Shown here: one piece after another, positions 1-6,224 of the stretch
Position numbering within the stretch: position 1 is the stretch's first letter
Layout: every line of letters starts with the position of its first letter
From: Gemmataceae bacterium
Lineage (GTDB): Bacteria > Planctomycetota > Planctomycetia > Gemmatales > Gemmataceae
NCBI GenBank assembly: GCA_947474875.1
Contig: CANJKY010000033.1
Span: 1 to 11,712 of the forward strand
Reading direction: 5' to 3'
DNA: 11,712 bases
The notes under the pieces: model-generated
Database searches by the model: none
What the model was told of the DNA's origin: nothing
What the model saw: only the letters and a program-made list of their open reading frames with translations
Position numbers and translations under genes: made by a program

Positions 1-210
1 AAGCTGGTCGGGTTCCTGGCGAACGTGTCGAACGTGTTGCTGCCGGCGCTCGAGTTCTTCAACATGAGTCCGGCCATCATCCGCGACACCCCGCTCGACT
101 TGGGGGGGTTCATCGCCTACTCGCTCACCGTGTTCGGGTACGCGATCATCTACACGACCATCGCCCTGGTGGTCGGGCTGCTGCTGTTCGAGGACCGCGA
201 CCTGGCGTGA
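1..210 (+). CDS. C-terminal fragment of an ABC-2-type transporter permease
   Basis: The frame is open from the left edge to the TGA at 208-210, so only about the last 69 residues are present and the start lies outside the window. A strongly hydrophobic stretch (from about FIAYSLTVF to ALVVGLLLF) forms one transmembrane helix right before a short charged tail, EDRDLA. A last helix followed by a short Arg/Asp tail is typical of ABC-2 membrane subunits that export drugs, polysaccharides or lipids with a separate ATPase. The assignment rests on this tail pattern alone, because no catalytic or family-defining motif falls in the fragment. It is convergent with ribF, with a long inverted repeat between the two genes. 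An unrelated polytopic membrane protein remains possible. Confidence 0.5.
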   Translation, partial: KLVGFLANVSNVLLPALEFFNMSPAIIRDTPLDLGGFIAYSLTVFGYAIIYTTIALVVGLLLFEDRDLA

Positions 211-214
211 GATC

Positions 215-271
215 GAGCCGCGACTGCCAGGGAGCGGGGTGTTTATCCCCACTCCCTGGCGGTCGCGGCTC
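215..271. terminator. Long inverted repeat between convergent genes, likely bidirectional terminator
   Basis: Arms 215-239 and 247-271 are 25 bases each and complementary except for two positions, one of which is a G-T wobble. The loop is 7 bases (240-246). The repeat begins 5 bases after the permease stop, and its right arm overlaps the first two bases of the ribF stop triplet (270-272 on the plus strand). There is no T-run on either side, so it is not a classical intrinsic terminator. The stem length and position still suggest transcript-end formation or 3'-end protection for both genes. Confidence 0.6.
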
Positions 272-1196
272 ACATCACCGTCTCCCGCACTTCGGCCACG
301 TCCCGCTGCAACTGCCCGACCAATTCGTTCACCCCGGCGAACGGCCGGGTGTCGCGGAGTCGCCGCACGAACTCCACGCTCACCTCCGCCCCGTACAGGT
401 CGCCGGCGAAATCGAGCAGGTGGACCTCCACCTTGCGAGCGTCCTCGCCGAAGGTCGGGTTCGGGCCGACGTTCGCCGCCGCCGCGTACATTTGCTCATT
501 CACCACCGCCCGCACGGCATACACCCCGTCCTTCGGCAGCAGCGTCCGCACACCGGTCAGGTTGGCGGTGGGGAAGCCGATCGTCCGCCCCCGCTTCGCC
601 CCGGTGGTCACCACCCCGCGGACGGTATAGCTCCGCCCCAGCAGTTCGGCCGCCGCGGTTACGTCCCCGGCCGAGAGCAGCCCCCGCACCCGGCTGCTGG
701 ACACCGGCTCCCCGCCGAGGTGCAGCGGCGGCACCTCGTGGAACCGCACCCCGTGCTGGTCGCACAGCCGCCGCAGGGTGGCGTTATCGCCGGCCCGCCC
801 GCGGCCGAAGTGGAAGTTGTACCCCTCCACCACCGCCCGGGCGGAGAACACCCGCAGGATCACCTCCTCGAAGAACGCCTCCGGGCTGAGGGCGAGTAGC
901 CCGGGGTCGGTGCGGAGGACGGCGACGTGGTTCACCCCGGCGGCGTGCAGCAGATCGGCCCGGTCGGCCACAGTGGTGAGCGGCGGCTTCTCCCGCCCGG
1001 GGTTGAGCACCGCCTGCGGTGGCGGGTCGAACGTGACGGCCACCGCCGGCCCGCCGGCCGCCCGTGCGGCGCGGACCGTGACGGCGGCGAGTTCTCGGTG
1101 CCCTGCGTGAACTCCGTCGAAGTTGCCGATGCTGACCGCACCACCCGCCAGTTCTTGCGGCGGAAGTGCGGTCCAATCGATCGTCTCGGTAGGCAT
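270..1196 (-). CDS. ribF: Bifunctional riboflavin kinase / FAD synthetase
   Basis: RibF phosphorylates riboflavin to FMN and then adenylates FMN to FAD in the cytoplasm. The 308-residue product has the usual family length. The N-terminal nucleotidyltransferase domain shows GNFDGVHAGH at residues 24-33 (the HxGH-type nucleotide-binding motif) and further on GYNFHFGRGRAGD. The C-terminal flavokinase domain shows GFPTANL at about residues 207-213, then DGVYAV and a KVEVHLLDF segment containing the usual catalytic glutamate. I chose the ATG at 1194-1196 because it places GNFDGVH at residue 24, as in well-known RibF proteins. An in-frame GTG at 1263-1265 would add 23 residues with no family similarity. 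No Shine-Dalgarno is visible before the ATG. The gene stands alone: it is convergent with the permease and divergent from the next region. Confidence 0.95.
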   Translation of the reverse strand: MPTETIDWTALPPQELAGGAVSIGNFDGVHAGHRELAAVTVRAARAAGGPAVAVTFDPPPQAVLNPGREKPPLTTVADRADLLHAAGVNHVAVLRTDPGLLALSPEAFFEEVILRVFSARAVVEGYNFHFGRGRAGDNATLRRLCDQHGVRFHEVPPLHLGGEPVSSSRVRGLLSAGDVTAAAELLGRSYTVRGVVTTGAKRGRTIGFPTANLTGVRTLLPKDGVYAVRAVVNEQMYAAAANVGPNPTFGEDARKVEVHLLDFAGDLYGAEVSVEFVRRLRDTRPFAGVNELVGQLQRDVAEVRETVM

Positions 1197-1355
1197 GGGG
1201 GTTATGTTTGTGCAGCGGCACCCGCCCGACAAGGCACACGTTCGGCCGGTTTTCCTTAAAGTCACCGATCCGACCTGAGCCTGCGGGCGCGGGGACGCCG
1301 CGCCGGTCGCCTATGGACGGTCCGTCTTTCCCGTCTCACTCTCGGAGGTGGTCGA

Positions 1356-1523
1356 ATGGACGAAGTCCTGGTCCCGCAAGCGGTCGAAGAAGAAGGGGCG
1401 GTGGCGGTCGCCGACCCGCCAGCCGAAGCGTGCGCGGCTGAGGCCGAAACGTGTGCGGCAACGGAAGCGGTGGCGGAGGCGGAGGCGGACGTGGCACCGG
1501 CCGAGGATCCAGCCCCGACATGA
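1356..1523 (+). CDS. Possible small acidic Ala/Glu-rich peptide (55 aa), unrecognised
   Basis: ATG at 1356-1358 is preceded by GGAGG at 1344-1348 with a 7-base spacer, identical in layout to the VOC gene downstream. The 55-residue product begins MDEVLVPQAVEEEG and is mostly Ala, Glu, Val, Asp and Pro with two Cys. It has no signal peptide, membrane segment or domain that I know, and is strongly acidic. Third positions are mainly G/C. Against it, the same DNA read in another plus frame gives a very Arg/Lys-rich product and the minus strand a Pro-rich one, as expected of low-complexity GC-rich DNA. The ribosome-binding site is the main argument for this frame. Confidence 0.35.
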   Translation: MDEVLVPQAVEEEGAVAVADPPAEACAAEAETCAATEAVAEAEADVAPAEDPAPT

Positions 1524-1587
1524 CGCCGCGGCCGGCATTAGCGGCTACGCACCTGCCAACTGAAGCCCAGGTCGAGTACAAGTCAAT

Positions 1588-1616
1588 CACGTGGTAGGGA
1601 CTACCCCTGCCACGTG
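1588..1616 (+). other. 12-bp hairpin with CACGTG arms upstream of the VOC gene
   Basis: Arms 1588-1599 and 1605-1616 pair over 12 bp with one G-T wobble; the loop is 5 bases (1600-1604). Each arm ends in CACGTG, itself a palindrome. The structure sits 21 bases before the VOC start codon and 9 bases before its GGAGG. A short TCGTTT follows, so it could end an upstream transcript. It could equally be a 5'-leader structure or a protein-binding operator of the VOC gene. Confidence 0.5.
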
Positions 1617-1637
1617 CTCGTTTCCGGAGGTGTGGTT

Positions 1638-2048
1638 ATGGCCGGTGCGTCGCTGATCCCTCACCTGGTGGTGAACGGCGGGTCGAAGGCGGTGGAGTTC
1701 TACAAGGCCGCGCTCGGCGCGGAGGCGGCGCGGGTGGTGCCGGAGGAGAACGGCCCGCGGCTGATGCACGCCGAGTTGCACGTCGGCGGCGACAAGTTCT
1801 TTCTGTGCGACGACTTCCCCGAGTACTGCGGGGGTAAGGCGCGGTCGCCGGCGGCGCTCGGCGGCACCGGGGTGACCATCCACCTGAGCGTGCCGAACTG
1901 CGACGAGGCGGTGAGCCGGATGGCGGCGGCCGGCGGCACGGTGGTGATGCCGCCGTGGGACGCGTTCTGGGGCGACCGGTACGCCAAGGTGCTCGACCCG
2001 TTCGGGCACGAGTGGTCGTTCTCGCACCCGCTGGCCAAGGCCGCGTGA
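1638..2048 (+). CDS. VOC-superfamily protein, PhnB/YjdN-like (glyoxalase fold)
   Basis: A 136-residue single-domain member of the vicinal oxygen chelate fold (glyoxalase, bleomycin-resistance and dioxygenase relatives). Two beta-alpha-beta-beta-beta repeats are readable: LIPHLVVNGGSKAVEFYKAALGA at the N-terminus, and GVTIHLSVPNCDEAVSRMAAAG at about residues 78-99. The C-terminal AFWGDRYAKVLDPFGHEWSF segment (about residues 109-128) is the hallmark of the PhnB-like branch. That branch is often annotated as 3-demethylubiquinone methyltransferase-like, but its real substrates are mostly unknown. The ATG is chosen because GGAGG lies at 1626-1630, 7 bases upstream; an in-frame GTG at 1614 falls inside the hairpin and is unlikely. 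The gene appears monocistronic and is closed by a strong terminator. The enzymatic role is not defined by the sequence. Confidence 0.88.
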   Translation: MAGASLIPHLVVNGGSKAVEFYKAALGAEAARVVPEENGPRLMHAELHVGGDKFFLCDDFPEYCGGKARSPAALGGTGVTIHLSVPNCDEAVSRMAAAGGTVVMPPWDAFWGDRYAKVLDPFGHEWSFSHPLAKAA

Positions 2049-2055
2049 CGCCCCC

Positions 2056-2091
2056 GGCGGGGGTGCCTCACTCCACCCCCGCCGTCTTTTT
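2056..2091 (+). terminator. Intrinsic terminator of the VOC gene
   Basis: A perfect 10-bp GC-rich stem (arms 2056-2065 and 2074-2083) with an 8-base loop is followed by GTCTTTTT at 2084-2091. It begins 7 bases after the VOC stop. It overlaps the 3' end of the convergent solute-binding protein gene, whose stop triplet (2068-2070) lies in the loop, so the last codons of that gene also encode the terminator. Confidence 0.85.
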
Positions 2092-3519
2092 CCGCCACGC
2101 CTTCCGCGTCGCTTCCGGCACCTTGGCGTCCAACTCCGCCCAGTCGGCGGTCGCCTGTTTCATTGCCGCGGTCGCATCCGCTTTGCCCGTCGCCGCCAAC
2201 CGGACTTGTTTTGCGATCACCTCGGCGATCGCCTTCCGGTCCGGCGTCCGCAGCCCGATCGCCGGGTTCACCCCGCCGGCGGTGAACTGCCGCATCGCCT
2301 CGCGGAGGCTGGCCGTCCCCGGCGGGTCCAGTCGGTACTGCCCCCACACGCGGGAGTCGTCGGTCACGTGGGCCGAGCGGAGCGGCCCACCCCCGAGCGG
2401 CGGGCCGATGGCCAGCGTCGACCCGGTCGGCCCGCCCAACTCGGCCAGCAACCGCCAGCACGCGTCCGGATGGGGCGCCGTCTTCCGCACCACCCCGACC
2501 AGGCCGGTCCCGGCGAAGTACGGCACCAGGTTGGCGGACCCGACGGTGCGTTTTTCCCCGGCCGGCTCGAAGTACGACTGCGACCCAGGCACGCCGGCCA
2601 GTTCGAACCGGGCGTCGATCGCCCCGGTCTTCGGGTCGACGGGCAGTCGGAGCAGGTCGGCCACGGGCACTACCGCCGCCACCGCCGAGCCGCTCACCAG
2701 GGCGTCGATCGGGTCGCCCGGTTCGGCCGGACGGACACGGCTGGTGCCGGCGAACCAGCGGAACGCCTCGACGAACCCCGGGGTGTCGATCCGCGGCCGG
2801 CCGGTGTCGGCGGCGGTCAGGAACGACCGCCCGCGGCGGAAGTCCTCGACCCCGCCCCGGTCGGCCGCCGGGGAGCGATCGTAGCAGGCGGCCACCTGGC
2901 ACAGGGCGGTCAGCACCGCGTCCGGGTCGGCGGGCAGCGGGGGCAGGCTCGGTCTGCCGGTAAACTTGGCGCGGGCAGCGGCCACCGCGGCCAGGTCTTC
3001 CCAGGTGCGCACGGGCAGTGGGGGGCGGCGGTGCTGTTCGTTAAACTCCTTGACGAACCCCGGCTCCTTCAACAGGTCCGCCCGGTACACAGCCACCCAC
3101 CCCTCGCCGGTCAGCGGTGCCGCGTACTCGGTCGCCCCCCACTGGGCGAGGATGGTCTGGTACACGCGGAGCAGTCCGTTCCACTGATACCCGCTCGCCT
3201 CGCCGGAAACCAGTTCGGACACCGGCAGCAGCCCGCCGTTCTCCGCCAGCCCCCCGAGATCAGCCGCAGGGACGATGAGTACATCGGCGGCCGCGAGGTC
3301 GGCCGCCACCACCGTGGCCGACACCCGGTTCGCCCAGGCTGTCACCCGCGGGCGGTACTCGGCCTCCGCCCGCCCGTCCGCGTAACCTACCGCCACCCGG
3401 CTGCCCGCCGGCCCGGTCGTGGCGGGCGCGGTCGGCCCGGCCGGGGGTCCGCACCCGCCCGCGAGTGTCAGGATAACGGACAGCCCGGTCACCCCGAGCG
3501 GGTAGAGTCGCTTACTCAT
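2068..3519 (-). CDS. Extracellular solute-binding lipoprotein, orphan
   Basis: A 483-residue exported protein resembling family 1 (maltose/sugar-type) ABC solute-binding proteins. The N-terminus MSKRLYPLGVTGLSVILTLAGGC is a basic start, a hydrophobic core and a lipobox-like LAGGC with Cys at 23, so it is probably a membrane-anchored lipoprotein. Fold clues in the mature part: a GEGWVAVYRADLL segment followed by TWEDLAAVAAA, a central EAFRWFAG segment, and a late TGLVGVVRKTAPHPDACWRLLAEL stretch, all usual in this superfamily. No permease or ATPase gene lies beside it; both flanking genes are on the opposite strand. The partners must be elsewhere, or the protein serves as a sensor or non-transport binding protein. 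The ligand cannot be read from the sequence. The ATG at 3517-3519 is supported by the signal peptide immediately after it. Confidence 0.8.
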   Translation of the reverse strand: MSKRLYPLGVTGLSVILTLAGGCGPPAGPTAPATTGPAGSRVAVGYADGRAEAEYRPRVTAWANRVSATVVAADLAAADVLIVPAADLGGLAENGGLLPVSELVSGEASGYQWNGLLRVYQTILAQWGATEYAAPLTGEGWVAVYRADLLKEPGFVKEFNEQHRRPPLPVRTWEDLAAVAAARAKFTGRPSLPPLPADPDAVLTALCQVAACYDRSPAADRGGVEDFRRGRSFLTAADTGRPRIDTPGFVEAFRWFAGTSRVRPAEPGDPIDALVSGSAVAAVVPVADLLRLPVDPKTGAIDARFELAGVPGSQSYFEPAGEKRTVGSANLVPYFAGTGLVGVVRKTAPHPDACWRLLAELGGPTGSTLAIGPPLGGGPLRSAHVTDDSRVWGQYRLDPPGTASLREAMRQFTAGGVNPAIGLRTPDRKAIAEVIAKQVRLAATGKADATAAMKQATADWAELDAKVPEATRKAWRKKTAGVE

Positions 3520-3703
3520 CGCAGTCCCATGGCGTATACTGGAATGTGAAGTTTCCGGTTGCGTGCCCGCATTTATCTTAATAGACTTGGGTTGTTTTGG
3601 TTACGACTCGCGTTCCGGTTCCCACCCCTCTCCCGACTCCGGTGGCTGACACCCCGAATCTGGCGCTCGGGCCGGGCGGTTTGTGCGGAGGCACACGACC
3701 CAA
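3520..3703. promoter_or_regulatory. Divergent intergenic region between binding protein and FHA gene
   Basis: These 184 bases must carry promoters for both divergent genes. An AT-richer island at about 3566-3604 stands out from the surrounding GC-rich DNA and is the most likely promoter core. I cannot name a -35/-10 pair with acceptable spacing. No RNA gene or inverted repeat was seen. Confidence 0.4.
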
Positions 3704-4381
3704 ATGAAAGTGAATTTGGTCGTCACCACGGCGGGGCCGAACAACGGCAAGGCCATCCCGATCGCCGGGGCGAAGTTCCTGATCGGCCGCGACCCGCACT
3801 GCAACCTTCGGCCGGCCAGCCAGGCGATCAGCAAGCAGCACTGTGCCCTGCTGATCCGCGACGGGCGGGTGTTCGTCCAAGACCTGAGCAGCATGAACGG
3901 CACCCTGCTGAACGGCAGCCCGGTGCAGGGCGAGACCGCGGTGAAAGACGGCGACGAGCTGAAAGTCGGCCCGCTCGAGTTCAAGGTGCAGATCATCCCA
4001 CTCCCCACCCCGGCCGACGGCACCCCGCTGCCGGACAAGCTGAAGGCGGTGGGCGGCAGTTCGTCTACCCAGAAACCTGCCCCGCGGCCGTTGTCCGCTC
4101 AGAAGCCGGTCACCGCCCCCGCCACCACCGCCGGGGCGCCCGAGCGGATCGGCGGGGGGACGGACGCCGACGACGCCGCCGCCATGCTGCTCGGGATGGA
4201 CGACGACTCGCCGTCTGGTGAGTCCCCGAACATCCCGGGGGGGAGCACGGTGATGGAGATCCCGACAGTCGACGCCAGCGGCCGGCCGATCCAGCCGAAG
4301 AAGGACGAGAAGAAGGCGGCGGCCGAGTCGTCGACCGCCGCCAACGACCTGCTCAAGAAGTACTTCCGCCGCACCAGCTGA
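3704..4381 (+). CDS. FHA-domain protein with low-complexity tail
   Basis: FHA domains bind phosphothreonine peptides and commonly scaffold Ser/Thr kinase signalling or secretion machines. In this 225-residue product the domain fills about residues 1-100, with the conserved markers GR at 28-29, SKQH at 43-46 and SMNGTLLNG at 63-71. These include the Arg, Ser and Asn positions that contact the phosphopeptide in known FHA structures. The second half is a Pro/Ala/Ser-rich linker, an acidic patch around DADDAAAMLLGMDDD, a Lys/Glu-rich stretch, and an ending in a short amphipathic basic segment, NDLLKKYFRRTS. No signal peptide or membrane helix is seen, so it is probably cytoplasmic. GGAGG at 3687-3691 lies 12 bases before the ATG, a longish spacer; a GTG at 3683 would add seven residues. 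No kinase or phosphatase gene is adjacent, so the partner is unknown. Confidence 0.9.
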   Translation: MKVNLVVTTAGPNNGKAIPIAGAKFLIGRDPHCNLRPASQAISKQHCALLIRDGRVFVQDLSSMNGTLLNGSPVQGETAVKDGDELKVGPLEFKVQIIPLPTPADGTPLPDKLKAVGGSSSTQKPAPRPLSAQKPVTAPATTAGAPERIGGGTDADDAAAMLLGMDDDSPSGESPNIPGGSTVMEIPTVDASGRPIQPKKDEKKAAAESSTAANDLLKKYFRRTS

Positions 4382-4407
4382 ACGGCGGGATGGCGTCTCT
4401 CTCTCCC

Positions 4408-4443
4408 GCGAGGGCTTCCGTCGGCAACGGCGGAAGCCCTCGC
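4408..4443 (+). terminator. Hairpin terminator after the FHA gene
   Basis: A perfect 13-bp stem (arms 4408-4420 and 4431-4443) with a 10-base loop starts 26 bases after the FHA stop. A short CCTTTC follows instead of a long T-run. It lies 15 bases before the GTG preferred for mutY and would fall inside the coding sequence if mutY began at the ATG at 4390. Confidence 0.7.
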
Positions 4444-4458
4444 CCTTTCACCACGCCC

Positions 4459-5562
4459 GTGATCGACCGCCGCCCCCTCCCCACCCTCCGCCGCAACCTG
4501 CTCGCCTGGTTCGACCGCTCGCACCGCCCCCTGCCCTGGCGAGCGAACCGGGACCCGTACCGCATCTGGGTGAGCGAGGTGATGCTCCAGCAGACGACGG
4601 TGGCGGCGGTGGTGCCGTACTACGAGCGGTTCCTGACGGTGTTCCCCACCGTCGTCGATCTGGCCGAAGCGGACGAACAGCACGTCCTCCGACTGTGGCA
4701 GGGGCTGGGGTACTACCGCCGCGCCCGCCACCTGCACGCGGCCGCCCGGAGGCTGGTGACCGAGCACGGCAACACCCTCCCGGACGACCCGGGCGTGTGG
4801 GCCGAGTTGCCCGGCGTCGGCCGGTACATCCTGGGGGCGGTACTGTCGCAGGCGTTCGATCGCCGGTTGCCGATCGTGGAAGCGAACAGCCTGCGGGTGC
4901 TATCCCGCTGGTTCGCCTCCCGCCTCGACCCCCGTGAGGGCGAGGGAAAGAAGTGGGTGTGGGCGGCGGCCGAGGCGGTGCTCCCGCGGAAGCGGGTCGG
5001 CGATTTCAACCAGGCGGTGATGGAACTCGGCGCCCTCATCTGCACCCCGGACAACCCGAAGTGCGGCGACTGCCCGGTGCGGAACCAGTGTGCCGCCCGG
5101 CGACTCGGGCTACAGGCGGTCATCCCGCCGAAGGCGGCGCGGAAGGAGACGGTGGCGGTGCGGGAGGTGGCGGTGGTACTCCGCGACGGCAACCGGTTAC
5201 TGCTGTGCCGCCGCCCGCCGGACGCCGGCCGCTGGGCGAACATGTGGGAACTGCCCCGCGACGTGGTGCGGGACGGCGAGTCGGAACCGGACGCCGCGGT
5301 GCGGGTCGCCGCCGAACGGCTGGGGCTGGGCGTGGCGGCGGGGGTCGAAACGGTGGCCGTGCGACACGGCGTCACCCGGTTCGACATCACTGTGTCGGCG
5401 GTCGAAGCGGATCGTGCGCCGAACCAGAAGGTGAGGCTGGCGTACTACACGGCGTGGCGGTGGGCGGACCGGCAGTCGGCGAGCGACTACCCGATGAGTA
5501 CGTCGATGCGGAAACTGTGCGACGAGTTGACCAACCCCGGCCGGCAGAAGCGGCTGTTCTGA
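4459..5562 (+). CDS. mutY: A/G-specific adenine DNA glycosylase
   Basis: MutY removes adenine mispaired with 8-oxoguanine. Numbering below is from the ATG at 4390 (390 aa); subtract 23 for the GTG start at 4459 (367 aa). WVSEVMLQQT at 60-69 carries the catalytic Glu at 63. LPGVGRYILGAV at 140-151 is the helix-hairpin-helix. Cysteines 218, 225, 228 and 234 (C-x6-C-x2-C-x5-C) form the 4Fe-4S site. The C-terminal NUDIX-like 8-oxoG recognition domain runs from about 260, with WANMWELPR. Odd point: the segment IVEANSLRVLSR has Glu at 164 where MutY normally has catalytic Asp in a DGNV motif. I prefer the GTG at 4459: it puts the first catalytic Glu at residue 40, close to E. coli Glu37, and avoids a perfect terminator hairpin lying in the coding region. 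The residues before it look non-conserved. Convergent with the lipoprotein gene. Confidence 0.93.
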   Translation: MIDRRPLPTLRRNLLAWFDRSHRPLPWRANRDPYRIWVSEVMLQQTTVAAVVPYYERFLTVFPTVVDLAEADEQHVLRLWQGLGYYRRARHLHAAARRLVTEHGNTLPDDPGVWAELPGVGRYILGAVLSQAFDRRLPIVEANSLRVLSRWFASRLDPREGEGKKWVWAAAEAVLPRKRVGDFNQAVMELGALICTPDNPKCGDCPVRNQCAARRLGLQAVIPPKAARKETVAVREVAVVLRDGNRLLLCRRPPDAGRWANMWELPRDVVRDGESEPDAAVRVAAERLGLGVAAGVETVAVRHGVTRFDITVSAVEADRAPNQKVRLAYYTAWRWADRQSASDYPMSTSMRKLCDELTNPGRQKRLF

Positions 5563-5617
5563 ATTGCCAGCCGCGCGTCCGCCAGAGGGGGCTTCAGCCA
5601 CCCCGCCCAGGGAAACA

Positions 5618-5649
5618 CCGCGACCCGGCCCTCTCGGGTCGGGTCGCGG
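5618..5649. terminator. Hairpin between convergent mutY and lipoprotein genes
   Basis: Arms 5618-5627 and 5640-5649 pair perfectly over 10 bp. The stem continues inward through a G-T wobble and three more GC pairs to a TCTC tetraloop (5632-5635), giving a nearly continuous 14-bp stem. It lies 55 bases after the mutY stop and 38 bases from the lipoprotein stop, so it could serve both transcripts. There is no T-run. Confidence 0.65.
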
Positions 5650-5687
5650 CGGTCGCCCTTCAGGAACGACGGAGGGGCTTCACACAG

Positions 5688-6224
5688 TTACCGCCACTTG
5701 GTCAGTTCGAGCAGCATGTCCCGCTGGCTGTCCGGGTTCGGGCCGACGTACAGGTGCAGGTGGTCCTTGTCGATGGAGATCACCTCCACCTTCGGCTTGC
5801 GGATGTACGTCGGGTACGGCCAGGACGACTGAACCGTGTCGTTGTAGTACACCCCGCACTCCCAGTGGCAGTGGTGCAGTTGGGCCATGCCGACCAGCGG
5901 GAAGAACCGCGGCGGGTCGATCTTGTCCACCACCAGATTCTTCACCACCGTGATGTCGTCCGCGAACTCTTCGTACACATACGGGACCCCGCGGATGTGA
6001 CGCTCCTTGAACACCCGCAGCACCTCCAGGTCGGTCGGTGCGTCCTCGCACCGCGGCGGCGGGAACCCGTCGCGGATGGGCGGCAGGATGGGCGTCTTGT
6101 GGTCGTTGTCGTGCTGGTACCGGTCTTGCATCCGGTCGTACACCCACGGCTGGATCAGGCAGCCGGTGGACTGGAGGGCGAGCACGCCCATCACCAGCCC
6201 GAACGTGAGTCGAATCCGGGACAT
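5688..6224 (-). CDS. Unrecognised small lipoprotein (178 aa)
   Basis: I do not recognise the family. The N-terminus MSRIRLTFGLVMGVLALQSTGC is a short basic and hydrophobic signal sequence ending at Cys22, so a secreted lipoprotein is likely, although the lipobox (STGC) is not ideal. The mature part is soluble-looking and rich in Asp, His, Pro and Tyr. A tight HHCHWEC cluster at residues 117-123, with another Cys at 59, looks able to bind metal or form a disulfide, but this is inference. The ATG at 6222-6224 is chosen because GGAGGGG (plus-strand 6231-6237) lies 6 bases upstream on the minus strand and the signal peptide begins there. The open frame extends 97 codons further upstream through intergenic-looking sequence, which I discount. 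The gene is single: convergent with mutY, divergent from the adenosyltransferase gene. Confidence 0.75.
   Translation of the reverse strand: MSRIRLTFGLVMGVLALQSTGCLIQPWVYDRMQDRYQHDNDHKTPILPPIRDGFPPPRCEDAPTDLEVLRVFKERHIRGVPYVYEEFADDITVVKNLVVDKIDPPRFFPLVGMAQLHHCHWECGVYYNDTVQSSWPYPTYIRKPKVEVISIDKDHLHLYVGPNPDSQRDMLLELTKWR

Larger units (their letters stand above)
1197..1637. other. Gene-poor spacer between ribF and the VOC gene
   Basis: These 440 bases hold no recognised gene. They contain a 7-bp GC hairpin (arms 1286-1292 and 1298-1304, loop of five, no T-run), a possible 55-codon acidic peptide frame (1356-1523) with a good ribosome-binding site, and the hairpin at 1588-1616. The ribF promoter should lie in the first part, but I see no convincing -35/-10 pair there. 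The middle (about 1360-1520) is low-complexity G-rich sequence, open in several frames on both strands, so an open frame alone proves little here. Confidence 0.5.

Noticed and set aside
1197..1265. N-terminal extension of ribF from a GTG at 1263-1265
   Set aside because: The added 23 residues show no family similarity and the ATG at 1194-1196 gives the standard RibF N-terminus.
1700..2902. 400-codon open frame on the minus strand across the VOC and binding-protein genes
   Set aside because: It is an Arg/Gly/Pro-rich antisense and out-of-frame reading of two well-supported genes, runs through the intrinsic terminator, and has no recognisable domain.
2206..3549. 447-codon plus-strand open frame antisense to the binding protein
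   Set aside because: Its composition is that of a shadow frame in GC-rich DNA; the minus-strand gene has a signal peptide and family-like segments.
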